From Phytophthora colocasiae (taxonomy: Eukaryota > Oomycota > Peronosporomycetes > Peronosporales > Peronosporaceae), in contig JAGKQI010000047.1 of the NCBI GenBank assembly GCA_018806915.1, positions 1,426,001 to 1,490,000 on the forward strand: a DNA stretch of 64,000 nucleotides. The letters run 5' to 3'. Below the pieces are notes generated by a model, which made no database searches, was not told the origin of the DNA, and saw only the letters and a list, made by a program, of their open reading frames with translations. The stretch's first letter is position 1. Each line of letters begins with the position of its first letter. Shown one piece after another: positions 19,639-29,960 of this stretch. A program made the position numbers and the translations under genes.

Positions 19639-21183
19639 TTACTGGCTATTCGGACTTGGCACGGCGTCGCTTGACTCCGATACTACTGGGGCGCTGGTAG
19701 GAACGGCACTTCCACTTTCTCCCTCACGCGCACCTGACGCGTAGGCCTTTCGGACGAGCCGCATCTCCTCAGCTAAGACCTGAGCCGCTACCGCGGAAAA
19801 TTCCTTCTTCACAGGGTCAATAAACAGTTTCTACAGCAAAAGCATTGTCATGGTCGTCAGCATTGGGTTCCTGAAATCAGAAACGACGTGGTACATGCCT
19901 TGATCCGGTCGTCGAAGCGGATGATCGACTGGAAGAGGTTTAAGTTCTCGGATGCGCTGCTGTCCTCGATCAGCTTGCTGTAAATGAGAGCTAGGATATC
20001 GCACAACGACAGCAGGACCTCTCGGTAATCTAGTGGGAAAGGCTATACCAACAAACCATCAGCACGCGTGCGGGAAAGTAAATCATAGATCACTCCCAAG
20101 CTTACAATTGGGGGCGTCATTAGACGACGGTACACGGGTCGTTGGTTCCACTTGTGCATGGTTGGCCGAAAAGGCTCGTCAGCCGAGTACTGCGGGATGT
20201 TTTCCGTGTCAAGTGGTTCGTGGAGGGTACTCGATGTCGCCACCATCATTTTCTACGGAAACAAACGCATCAAGCCATCATCAGCTTCAGTTCAGCAGCA
20301 GAATTAGTACAGCATCACGTACCATTCCCTGTACTGTCGACGACGAGAAGTAAAACTCGAGTTCTTCCAGCAATTGGCAGCAGTCCATAGCCAGTAGCTC
20401 CGGATGAGTTGATTCTCCAACCAACCTCCCTAGTCCAATACCTAAGTAAAAGAACTGAGCTCCACGTCGAATGCTCTGCTTGTCTCCAAGGTGGTTCATC
20501 ACCTGTTGCTCCTTCAGCAACGCGATATTCAGCCAATAGTTCGATCCTTCGTGCATAGCCTTCAAGTAGTTCCAGTCCGATCGTCGGTGCTGCACTAAAT
20601 CTTCCAAGATCCTCATCCTCTGCTGAGCTGTGACTTGTCGTAGCACCGCAGCTGCAGCTTCTTCAGCCTCTCGGTCCGCACTACCAGCTCGTTCCTCCAG
20701 TTCTTCACCGCTGGAGCTCTGAGACGTGAATAGCAATGAACCAAACGACGACGAAGCACTGGCCAATGAGGACGAGAGGCCCGACGTGATCGATCCTGCA
20801 GCGGAAGCGACTGAGCCCAAGGGATCCGCTATTGCAGCATCAATTGAGCTCGGAGAAGTCGTTTCCGCCTCTGTAGAAGCCGGAGAAGGCGTGGCCTTGG
20901 CACTAGAATTCTTTCCTGTATGTGACAGAGGCGACAGAACTTTCCGCCCGCTCTTAGCCAGCTTGGAAGCCATGGAACGAGCCGCGGACGAAGCTTTAGC
21001 AGCAGATGCAGGCAGTTTAGAGCGACTGTTATTGTCCGCAACGTCCTCACTATTAGCTTCCGATGTACTGTGGTCCTTGTCCAAGCTCTGTGAGGGTCCT
21101 GGGTAGTCTGGAAGGGCCGAGGGAGGCGGAGGAAGCGACGCCAGCACCTCCTGCTCGCTCATAGCGGCGGGTGAGCTGTCCAT
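19639..21183 (-). CDS. Conserved-looking protein of unknown function, four exons
   Basis: Exons at 21183-20323, 20252-20106, 20042-19899 and 19830-19639 join in phase to a 447-aa protein. The N-terminal half is Ser/Ala/Pro-rich and probably disordered. From about residue 190 it becomes alpha-helical (RRSDWNYLKAMHEGSNYW, LDYREVLLSLCDILALIY, NLFQSIIRFDDRIKKLF), with the look of a conserved eukaryotic helical domain that I cannot name. Introns 1 and 2 are GT-AG. Intron 3 (19898-19831) begins GCATGT after AAG and so appears to be a GC-AG intron. It shares a 97-bp divergent promoter with SMC1. Confidence 0.75.
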
Positions 21184-21280
21184 GATCTTAAATTGAGGAC
21201 ACACAAAATAATTGATCATACACAAAAAATGTGTCTCATTTTTTTTTGGACCATAAAAAGCAAAAGGCAACCCCGCACTC
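21184..21280. promoter_or_regulatory. 97-bp bidirectional promoter (unknown gene / SMC1)
   Basis: Only 97 bp separate the two start codons. The interval is AT-rich, with a T9 run and no clear TATA box. Transcription in both directions must start here or within neighbouring coding sequence. Confidence 0.55.
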
Positions 21281-24200
21281 ATGGGCCGCATCGCGCGTCT
21301 GGAGCTCGAGAACTTCAAGTCTTACGGCGGCCTCCACGTCGTGGGCCCGTTCCACCGCTTCACAGCAGTCGTGGGACCTAATGGCAGTGGGAAGAGCAAC
21401 TTGATGGACGCCATTTCCTTCGTTTTGGGCGTGAATTCACGTCAATTGCGCTCCAACCAGCTGAAAGACTTGGTACACAGAGCTCCGAGCGACTCGGAGA
21501 CAGTTTCTAGCGCTCGTTCAGCCTTTGTGACGCTCGTGTACGAACTTACAGAGAATGAGACGCCGCCGTCCAAGTCTCAGGCAGCTCAGGAGACTCAGAA
21601 CGGGTTGAAAGAGGTGAAATTTACACGTTATATCTCTGAAAAAGGAGTGGGTTCGTACCGTATTGACGGACAAGATATCAGCTCGGAAGGTTATCAGAAT
21701 CAGCTGAAGGAGATCGGGATTTTAGTGAAAGCTAGGAACTTTTTAGTGTTTCAAGGAGATGTGGAGTCTATTGCCAGTAAAAGCCCAGCGGAGCTCACGA
21801 AGCTTTTCGAGCAGATTTCAATGTCTCATGAGCTTAAGGACGAGTACGAGAAGCTGCTGGAGGAGAAAAATGCAGCTGAAGAGAACATGATTTTTGCTTA
21901 TAGGAGGAAGAAGGGCCTTGTGGCGGAGAAGAGACTCGTGAGGGAGCAGAAGGAGGAGGCCGAGCAGTTCAGACAGAAGCTGGAGGAAGTGGTAGGTCAT
22001 TGTGATTCTTGATGTTGGTAAAAAGTTGATGGTTAATGTTGCTTTAATTGTGTAGAACGATCTGCGGGTAGAGCACTACTTGTGGCAACTTTTCCAGGTG
22101 GAGGATGACATTAAACAGAGGAAAGAGACTGTGAGGCACTACCAGGAGGCTCGACAAACGTGTTTGCAGAAGGGAAATGCCGTAGCCCAGACTTATCACG
22201 AGAAGAAGAAGGAGCTAACGGCAAGTTATCGAGATATTAAGAGTAATCGTGAGCGGATCCAGGATCTTCATAATGAGATGGACGACATCCAGCCTCAAGT
22301 TATTCGGTTGCGTGAACAGACACAATACACACAGAGGAAGATTGTCGAGTCAGAAACGACGGAGCAGACTATGAAGAAAAGGCTGGAGGGGAAATCAACA
22401 GAAGTCGAGGCTTTGAAGAATGATCTACAAGAACTGGAAAAGGCAAAGACAGAATTGGATGCAAACCAAGCTCGCCAAGCGAGCCAAGGCGGAGAGAATG
22501 GATCGTTAGTCCTGGAGGGTTCACGCTTAGAGGAGTACCACAGAATCAAGGAAGACGTTCAGGTCAAGACGAATTTGCTGCGGAATGAGCTCGAGTCGAT
22601 CCTGCGGCAGCAAAATGCCGATAGAAACAAAGTGGAAACACTCACCCAGGAGCGCCAGGAAAACCTCGCCGAGATTGAGAGGTTAGGTGAAGAACTCAAG
22701 CAAGTCAACGAACGTATCAGCAGCATGAAACGAGTCATCTCCGAGACAGAACGTGATATCGCACAAGCCGAGAAGAATTTGCAAACTGCTGACGATGAGA
22801 ACCGTGGTCAGGCGGAAAAAAAAGACATGTTAAAGAAGCAGTTGGACAGAGTTAGCGACAAGTTGCGCGACCTGAAGGACGATAAGCGGCAGTCACAGGC
22901 GGAGGCCAGACGAGCCGAGACGCTCGAAACGCTGAAGCGGTTGTATCCTGGTGTTCGTGGGCGTCTTGTAGACCTGTGCAAGCCAGTTCAGCGCAAGTAC
23001 AACATGGCGGTGACGGTGGCGACAGGGAAGCACATGGACGCAATTGTGGTGACGGACTACAGGACAGGTCAAGATTGCATCCAGTACCTCCGTGACTCTC
23101 GTGCGGGTAGTGCTCAGTTTATCCCTCTGGACAAGATTCGAGTGAAGCCGATCAACGAACGCTTTCGCGGCCTAGGAAACAACATTAAGATGGTGGTTGA
23201 TGTGATCGAGTGCGACGCCGAGATTGAACCTGCAGTGCACTATGCTGTTGGGGATACCGTGGTGTGTGATTCTATCGACATAGCTCGGGATCTCTGCTTC
23301 CGTCAAAACGAGAAAGTGAAGGCGGTAACGTTGGACGGAATGGTGGTGAGCAAAAACGGCAGTATGACTGGCGGTAAAACCCATAACGACATGCGCCGGG
23401 CTGGGCGATGGGATGAGAAGGAGGTTGAGGCCTTGCAGCAGGAAAAGGATAGTCTAATCGACACGATCCGTGCAATGGAGCGACATGGTGCTTCGTACGC
23501 GAAGCTGGACACCCTGCGCACTCAACAAGAAGGTCTCAAGAGCCGGCTCTCTCATGCTAAAGCTGACTTGGAAATCACAGAAGGAAAAGGGCCGAAAATC
23601 CAAGCTCGAATCGACAATGCCAAAAAACGCGTGGCGGAAGTCATCGAGCCAGAGCTTCTCGAGTTCACAGCGGCAGTGGATTCTCGCAAAAGTAGGATCA
23701 CTTCGCTTCAAGATCAAATCAACGGTGTTGAAGACGAATTGTTCGCTGATCTTAGTGAGGCAATCGGAGTCGAAAGTATCCGTGTGTACGAAGAGAAAGT
23801 GCTCAAACGGCACCACAAGGCGATGGAGATGCGGCGCAAAATCACCGAACACGAAGCGAAGCTACGCGCACAGGTAAGAGGAGTTCGGTAGTACCTTCTT
23901 GTATTTGTTGCCCTGCTAACGTTGTTATAATTTCAGATCGAGTACCTCCAGTCTCAGGATTTCACTCAGCCCATGCAAGCTGCGAACGAAAGAGCAGCTC
24001 GAGAGGCTCAGCACTTAAAGCAGCTGGCAGAAGAGGAGGCTGGTCTGATGAAGCGAGTGGCTGCACTGCGTAAGGAAAGGAAAGAGCAAGAGCAGCTCCG
24101 CAAAACGTTAACTACGAAGGTGGGTGAGCTGGAGATGGAGCTTCGAGAAATTGGCAGCAAGAGAACTAAGTATGAAGAGCGGAAGGGCAAGGTCCAACGG

Positions 24201-25136
24201 CGGATTTCATCTGAGGAGACGGTGCTTGAACGTTTGAAAGATCACAAGACGGAGATTTTCAAGCGTGCCTCGTTGGACCACGTCAAACTGCCCACTGTAC
24301 CGCACAGACCCAACGGCTCAGAAGATGTCGATATGGAGGACGCCTCTGCACTAAGTAGTCTGGGAAACTCGGAGCTGCTACTGGGAGAAGATGCCGCCAA
24401 CAAAGAACTGGATTTCTCATCACTCCCGGACGCTCGCGTTGTGGTGGACGACAAGGAATTTGATGACATAAATACTGACTATGAAAAACGGATTGGCCTG
24501 CTGCTCACAGAGCTGGAGCGCATGCAGCCCAATATGCGCGCACTGGACAAGTTCGACGTGATTCAAGGCCGAATTGGAAAGGAAGAGGGAGAGTTGGACC
24601 GTATCAAGCAACAAGCTCTCGCAACGGCCTCAAAATTTGAAAACGTCAAGCAAGAGCGGTATGACCGGTTCATGGAGGCGTTCAACCACATCTCAGGAGT
24701 GATCGACTCGACGTACAAGCAACTCACCAAGAGCTCCAAGCACCCGTTGGGTGGAACGGCGTACTTGAACTTGGAAAACACAGAGGAACCCTATTTGAAC
24801 GGGATGAAGTACAGTGCAATGCCGCCCATGAAGCGATTCCGTGAGATGGAGCACCTGTCTGGTGGCGAGAAAACTGTGGCTGCGCTTGCATTGCTCTTTG
24901 CAATCCACAACTACCGTCCGTCTCCATTTTTCGTCCTGGATGAAGTGGATGCTGCCCTGGACAACGTGAACGTGAACAAGGTATCGACGTATATCGCTAA
25001 CTGCGACTTCCAGTGTGTTGTCATTTCACTCAAGGACTCGTTTTACGAAAAGGCGGATGCACTGGTTGGAATCTGCAAGGATATCACGCTGCAGCAGTCC
25101 AAGTCTATGACTCTTGATCTAACCAAGTTCGACTAG
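21281..25136 (+). CDS. SMC1: Cohesin subunit SMC1
   Basis: Exons at 21281-21991, 22056-23873 and 23937-25136 join in phase to 1242 aa, the usual SMC1 length. The N-terminal head has Walker A GPNGSGKS at residues 32-39 after the SMC1-typical LELENFKSYGG. Two long coiled coils flank a hinge beginning at GVRGRLVDLCKPV. The C-terminal head has the ABC signature HLSGGEKTVAALAL and Walker B FFVLDEVDAALDNVNV. SMC1 pairs with SMC3 and the kleisin to form the cohesin ring that holds sister chromatids and shapes chromatin loops. The two introns (64 and 63 nt) are GT-AG. Confidence 0.95.
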
Positions 25137-25188
25137 TTTGACCGACTAAATGGCGACTAATTATTTTTCCCTTTGAGCAGAATTTGTG

Positions 25189-25935
25189 CTAGGCATCAGA
25201 CTCGTTCCCCAACCTACTCGAAGCTCGTTTCTCGGCCTCTTTCTGTACCAGCTCCTTCAGTCGGTGGTCTGCTGCTGCTTGAGCTCTTGAGAACTTACCG
25301 TATCGTCGTTCTTCGTACAGCAGGAAACACTCGGCCAGGCGGATCTTGGACGGCAGATCGACAGTCACTTGACTAGGAGCAAAGGAAGCAGCGTCCAACA
25401 GCACAGCCAGATCCTCTTCGTCCGGCATTTCGATGGCCCAGAAGACGCGCATGCTTTGGTCCAAGCCGCCGATAGTTGAGAAGGGGTTTCGCCGAGGCAA
25501 ACGTACGCCATCCATCGCTGCAGTGGCAAGTTGGCTTTTACTCACAAAATCGAGATCACTCGTCATCTTCAGCGTGTAGTTGAGGTTCCTCCAGGTAAAC
25601 GGACGATTCTGAAGCATACGTCGTCGCCAGCCAGCAATGGCATCCACCGTTGCCAGGGACAAGTCCCGCACACGAACTAGAGTCTCCAACAGCTCCAAGC
25701 TTTGGTCAATTTCGAAGGAACAGCAGCAACGGAGCAGCTCATCCAGTCCAGCTTCTCTCGCCACGATCGCTCTCAACACGACCAATTCCTCTTCAGACAA
25801 CAGACCTTCGTATGACAAAGCCTTGGTGCTGGAATACCTTGTGACCGAGTGGGAGGAGGGTTTGTCCTTATGCTTCTTCACCGTGGTCATGTACGGCTTG
25901 AGAGGCATTTCCTTAGGCTTACTCGACGATTCCAT
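25189..25935 (-). CDS. Hypothetical protein, about 248 aa
   Basis: An open frame with a likely start at 25935 (MESSSKPKEMPLKPYM). It is soluble and mostly helical, with Leu-rich stretches (EEELVVLRAIVAREAGLDEL, LELLETLVRVRDLSLATVD) and the distinctive GWRRRMLQNRPFTWRNLNY. No signal peptide or known catalytic motif is seen. It is convergent with SMC1, 52 bp between stops. I do not recognise the family. Confidence 0.6.
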   Translation of the reverse strand: MESSSKPKEMPLKPYMTTVKKHKDKPSSHSVTRYSSTKALSYEGLLSEEELVVLRAIVAREAGLDELLRCCCSFEIDQSLELLETLVRVRDLSLATVDAIAGWRRRMLQNRPFTWRNLNYTLKMTSDLDFVSKSQLATAAMDGVRLPRRNPFSTIGGLDQSMRVFWAIEMPDEEDLAVLLDAASFAPSQVTVDLPSKIRLAECFLLYEERRYGKFSRAQAAADHRLKELVQKEAEKRASSRLGNESDA

Positions 25936-26035
25936 TCTGCTTTTAGGTATTACGTTGCAACTCAAGCAAGTGAACAGTCAGTGTATTTGAGTAGTTTCAC
26001 ACCACTACGTTTTTATTCCGTGCAGATTACGCCGA

Positions 26036-27144
26036 TCACTTGCGCTGCTCAGCAGCACGACGTCGGATCTCTTCCCAGGTCGTTGGTTTTACCGGTTCCT
26101 CTTTCTCGCTAGGCACACCAAAGAAGTAATCGTCTTCATCATGACGTAGTGGTAGGGTCTTGTCAGATCCTGGATGAGCTGAATCCCGAGAGTAATGTGC
26201 GTACGGATCACGAGAGAGAGGGACGTCACGGTCCGGAGTTTCCTCATCCGATGGCTTCGAACCGAAGAAAAATGACGAGCGACTTCCACTGTCGTTGGGT
26301 TCTCCGAAAATCTCCTGGCCCTCATCATTCTTCCTGTCACGCGGTTTATCCAGTCCAGTAATTGGCGGGATACTACTAGGAAAGTTGTTGTCCAAGCGAC
26401 GAGGTACAGGAGGGAGGCTCTTCGGCTTTGAGTCAAAGCTTGTTGCATTCGCATCTTCATTCCATGAGTCCCTATCGTGGCAACAACATTAAAAAAGATA
26501 TGTATTGCCTCCTAAGCAACTCCCAACGTACGTAGAAGCCGATGAATGCTGGAATTTTTCATTCAGCTCCTGCACGAACGAGTTGTTGGGGATCTTAGCC
26601 ATCAAACTGTAAAGAAAAGATTAATTATCTGTAAAGCCCCACAATTCTTCAAAAACAAAAAAAACTTACATGGCCCTGGCTCGAGTTGCAAATGGCGACT
26701 TGTCCGACGGCAGCATTAACAAGTCCGAGAACAGGTCTCTACGGATACTAATGATACCGTAGGAGGCTCCGAACAGACCTCCAGCTACCAAAAGATTATT
26801 AATTCTACTACACCAGAATCCAAGATGGATACATTTTACTACTCACACATCATGGCAAAAGCCCCCGCTGCCTTCTTCTGGTTCTTAGAGATCTTCCACA
26901 GTCCAGCCATGACTGATGAACCCATAATGGCGCCAAGAGCGGCTCTACGACGACCCATATTGGCGTAATGGGCTAAAATCTCCATTTCAGCCTCCGTCCT
27001 ACCATTTTAGAGGTAAGAAATTAAGTACTGAAAAAAAACTGTGCAGATGGATACGTACTTGCCGATGAAGGAGGCGTCCTTGTCCTTGGACATCTCGGTG
27101 CTCAGCGTGCGAATGGCGTCGTCTACAGGCACTGTCGAGAGCAT
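26036..27144 (-). CDS. Glycine-motif small membrane protein family, member c
   Basis: Five exons (27144-27059, 26998-26847, 26784-26670, 26606-26532, 26471-26036) join in phase to 287 aa. The core is [19 protein letters not shown] followed by [20 protein letters not shown] and a conserved [17 protein letters not shown]. This is shared with members a and b downstream, including an intron at the same place and phase (phase 2, in the codon after ATRAR/AEARE). The two glycine-rich hydrophobic segments could form a membrane hairpin. The long charged C-terminal tail (RRDYFFG- and [12 protein letters not shown] stretches) is unique to this member. Function is unknown; a resemblance to OCIA-type mitochondrial proteins is only an impression. 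Confidence 0.7.
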
Positions 27145-27412
27145 CTTGAGTATTTATTGGGGAGTGTGGGGCTAATAGAAGCAATAAAGACGATTGGCCA
27201 AAAACTAGAAGACTGATGAACCAATAGGAGAAGGCGACGAGGGGCACTTCAACAATACTATCACATCTAGTTATTCCTCCCCATTCTCTCGAACAGTACA
27301 ATGCAATTCGTGCTATTGGTAGAACAAAACTTCTCAACGTTGATGCTAGGCTACCCCAGATGCAACTAAAACTCGACAGAAGCAGCTTCCAAGTACAACT
27401 ACTTGTCGACAA

Positions 27413-27449
27413 GTAGATAGTTATCTGCTACAGACAGATAACTATCTAC
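27413..27449. repeat. Perfect 15-bp hairpin downstream of gene a
   Basis: GTAGATAGTTATCTG (27413-27427) is followed after 7 bases by its exact reverse complement (27435-27449). The right arm keeps only one half. It lies 13 bp beyond the gene a stop codon. Confidence 0.7.
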
Positions 27450-27461
27450 CTCGTCGAGGAT

Positions 27462-28232
27462 TTACTTTGACGTTTCTGCCCCCTTGAGTAGCTCTTGCGC
27501 AAAACCATTATGTGGCAGCTTTTTCAGACTGGATGAAACCACACAAACAACACGCACACCATTAGATCTGTGATAGAATCGCTTCCCAGTATCACAACGT
27601 ACATCTCTCTCGCTTCAGCTGCGCGGGGAAGTTTCAGCATGTCTGTCAGCATCTCATTGCGAATGCCACTGGTGCGTAGCGAAACTCTAGCGCCGATCGC
27701 ACCGCCCACTACAAATTAAAAGGATGTCAGGCTTTTTCACGCAATGTAGACAAGACACAGCAACAATCGCTTACCAATCATTCCAGTGACGCCCAGAAAA
27801 CTTCCCAATGCTGCTGCTTTCCATACGCCAACCATTGCTGACGCCCCCAAGATCCCTCCAACGGCTGCACGTTGTCTTCCCTTATCTCTATACTCCATCA
27901 ACACCCCCATTTCAGCTGGAGTGACGTCCTTCCTGCTTAAAACAGACTCAATATCAAGTACCAACACAGAAGGTTGAACAAGTACTTACGTCCACTCTGA
28001 AAAAAAAGTCACGACGTCTGGAGTTAAAACCTTCGCGACTAAAAGCTTCGTCGTTGGCAAAAACCCATGGACCATGATGGCCAAAGCCCCAGTGTCGATA
28101 CCTCCAAGGACCGTGGCCGCAGCCTCCAGAGCCAAAGCCCACAGGAGCTCCTAACACTCCTGGACTGATCCCTTTCTTGGCAAGTTCGGAGCGCAGTGTG
28201 TACAGGACCTCGTACTCTTCGGAAGACATCAT
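27462..28232 (-). CDS. Glycine-motif small membrane protein family, member a (left arm)
   Basis: Exons at 28232-27990, 27928-27775, 27708-27603 and 27528-27462 join to about 189 aa. The N-terminus is MMSSEEYEVLYTLRSELAKK followed by a Gly/His-rich stretch (HGPWRYRHWGFGHHGPW). The core, RQRAAVGGILGASAMVGVW then VGGAIGARVSLRTSG, has two glycine-zipper hydrophobic segments likely to pack as a membrane hairpin. It ends NGFAQELLKGAETSK. Compared with the right-arm copy it lacks 15 bp (5 codons, SERSP) and has a different last exon end. Exon 1/2 joining is the least certain. Function unknown. Confidence 0.65.
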
Positions 28233-28381
28233 GGTAGGTTGGGTGGGATCAGGTACTGTAACTGAAGTTGGCAGATTGAATTGTGAGAAGACAAGCAGAG
28301 CTGGAAGTTACTGGGAATGCTTGTTTAGTATGGAGGTCAACACAAGCGTTGACTCCAGGTTGCACAATCACTCTGGTCATA

Positions 28382-28770
28382 CCGTATTTGAGATCTCATA
28401 GTTCAGAGAGATCTCATAGTTCGCACCGTGTAATAGCCAATCAGCAACGTTGTTCAGTCCACATCAGCAATTGAGATCTCATAATTCGTAGCGTAAAAAT
28501 AGGTCAAAACTCTCAAAAACAGGGCGCTCACTTCGAGAAAAGCACCATGGGGCCGCGGCCGGAAGGAAGGAAGGACGAGGACGACGGGCATCGGTAAAGC
28601 TCCTAAGCAATTCAAACGTGGTGCAGTATCGTACGAGCACAAACTACGAGTAATAGAGTTCCATGATGCAGTAGTTTTAGAGACGTGTCGGTACCTGTAC
28701 GGCTCTTGTACATTTTACAACAATACAACTTCAAAAACCTGGGGTCTGAACTATGAGATCTCAAATACGG
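28382..28770. mobile_element. Tc1-type MITE carrying a transposase N-terminal relic (left arm)
   Basis: Terminal inverted repeats of about 27 bp start CCGTATTTGAGATCTCATAG and are flanked by TA (28380-28381, 28771-28772). An additional internal copy of AGATCTCATAGTTC follows the left end. The interior reads, in one frame, through KRGAVSYEHKLRVIEFHDA, like the N-terminal DNA-binding start of oomycete IS630/Tc1 transposases. The same element sits at the mirror position in the other arm, so it predates the duplication. Confidence 0.75.
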
Positions 28771-28916
28771 TATGTACATTCATTCTGATCCGGCGTCAAC
28801 AAAATCGATTACGCCAATCAACAACTTCAGCCTACCAGTTACTACAGTTGCAATTATGGATAACTTTATCCCACAACTCAATTTTCTCCGCCAAAGCTCC
28901 TTCAACGTACAACAAG

Positions 28917-29695
28917 ATGATGTCCTCCATGACCTCTGAGCAATACGAAGTCATGTACACGATGCGATCCGAGATGTTCGCCAAGAAAGACGGTGAACGC
29001 TACGGACCTCCTCGTGGTTTTGCTCCCTGGGGTGTTGGTCCTCGAGGCTTTGGTCGTCCGCCCTGGATGTAAGTGCTACAGCGCTATACTATACTATTTG
29101 ATGAATTACTGATCTTCTCGTTTAATAGGGACGTCTCGCCAGCCGAACGGGACGTGTTCGTGAAATACCGAGAGAAAGGCACACGTCGCGCAGCTTTCGG
29201 CGGTCTCTTAGGGGCGACAGCAATGGCTGGGATCTGGAACGTTGCGGCGTTTGGGACTCCTTTGGGAGTTGTGGGGGTGCTTAGTAAGCTTAGAACTCCC
29301 TACTTGTATCGAAAACTCTTTTAATCATTGTGTCTTTCTGGATAGTTGGAGGTGCCATTGGCGCCAGGACGTCGATGAGTACGAGCAACATTCGCACGGA
29401 GATGTTCACGGAGCTGCTCCAGCTTCCAGGCGACAAGGCTCCACACGCAGCTCAAGCCAGAGAAATGTATGTGGGAATCTTACCTGGGTGTTGTGGTAGT
29501 TTCTCTAATGTGTTGTGCTCTACAGCCTTCAGACCAAGTTGTCGCACAACAAATACGCACAGGAGCTGCTGAAGGGCGCGGGTGTTGCAACGTACGTACT
29601 TCAATACGAAGATTTCAAAGGTGTGTCTTTACTGGAATTAACCTTTTATCTTTGAATGTAGTGATTCAGCTGCCGACACCTTTAAGAGCAAGTAA
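28917..29695 (+). CDS. Glycine-motif small membrane protein family, member b (left arm)
   Basis: Five exons (28917-29068, 29129-29283, 29346-29466, 29526-29591, 29662-29695) join in phase to 175 aa. The protein starts MMSSMTSEQYEVMYTMRSEM, continues with a Gly/Pro-rich FAPWGVGPRGFGRPPW, then the family core RRAAFGGLLGATAMAGIW and GGAIGARTSMSTSNIRTEM, and ends NKYAQELLKGAGVATDSAAD. Intron positions and phases in the core match genes a and c. It is divergent from gene a, and Copia-A begins 20 bp after its stop codon. Function unknown. Confidence 0.72.
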
Positions 29696-29715
29696 AACGC
29701 GATTAGGGAGAAGAA

Positions 29716-29939
29716 TGTGGAATCGGCGGCGTAGTACTGGTACAAGCTGCACGCGAGCCCACCCCACGGTCCTGGACGCAGTGACAATGGAGGCGTGGCC
29801 AGCGGGCATTGGCCAGTGGACCTTCAAGCTCAACATCGTATGCGTATACATGAACCCTGAAAAAGAGGCAGACACTACTCTAAACCAACCTAATGCACTT
29901 CAGAATTATCTGTCTATCAGAGAAGCAGATTTTGCAACA
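29716..29939 (+). repeat. 5' LTR of Copia-A
   Basis: This is a TG...CA-bounded direct repeat, followed by GGTTAACAGC, which occupies the primer-binding position. A similar 3' copy is interrupted at its TA by another transposon. Confidence 0.9.
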
Positions 29940-29960
29940 GGTTAACAGCCGCACTCGCTC

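Noticed and set aside
20726..21106. 126-aa plus-strand frame opposite the unknown gene near SMC1
   Set aside because: It lies antisense to a Ser/Ala-rich coding region, which commonly leaves the opposite strand open. The minus-strand exon structure is convincing.
27405..27449. CRISPR-like or tandem repeat array
   Set aside because: Only a single inverted repeat is present, with no regular spacer series. The organism is eukaryotic.
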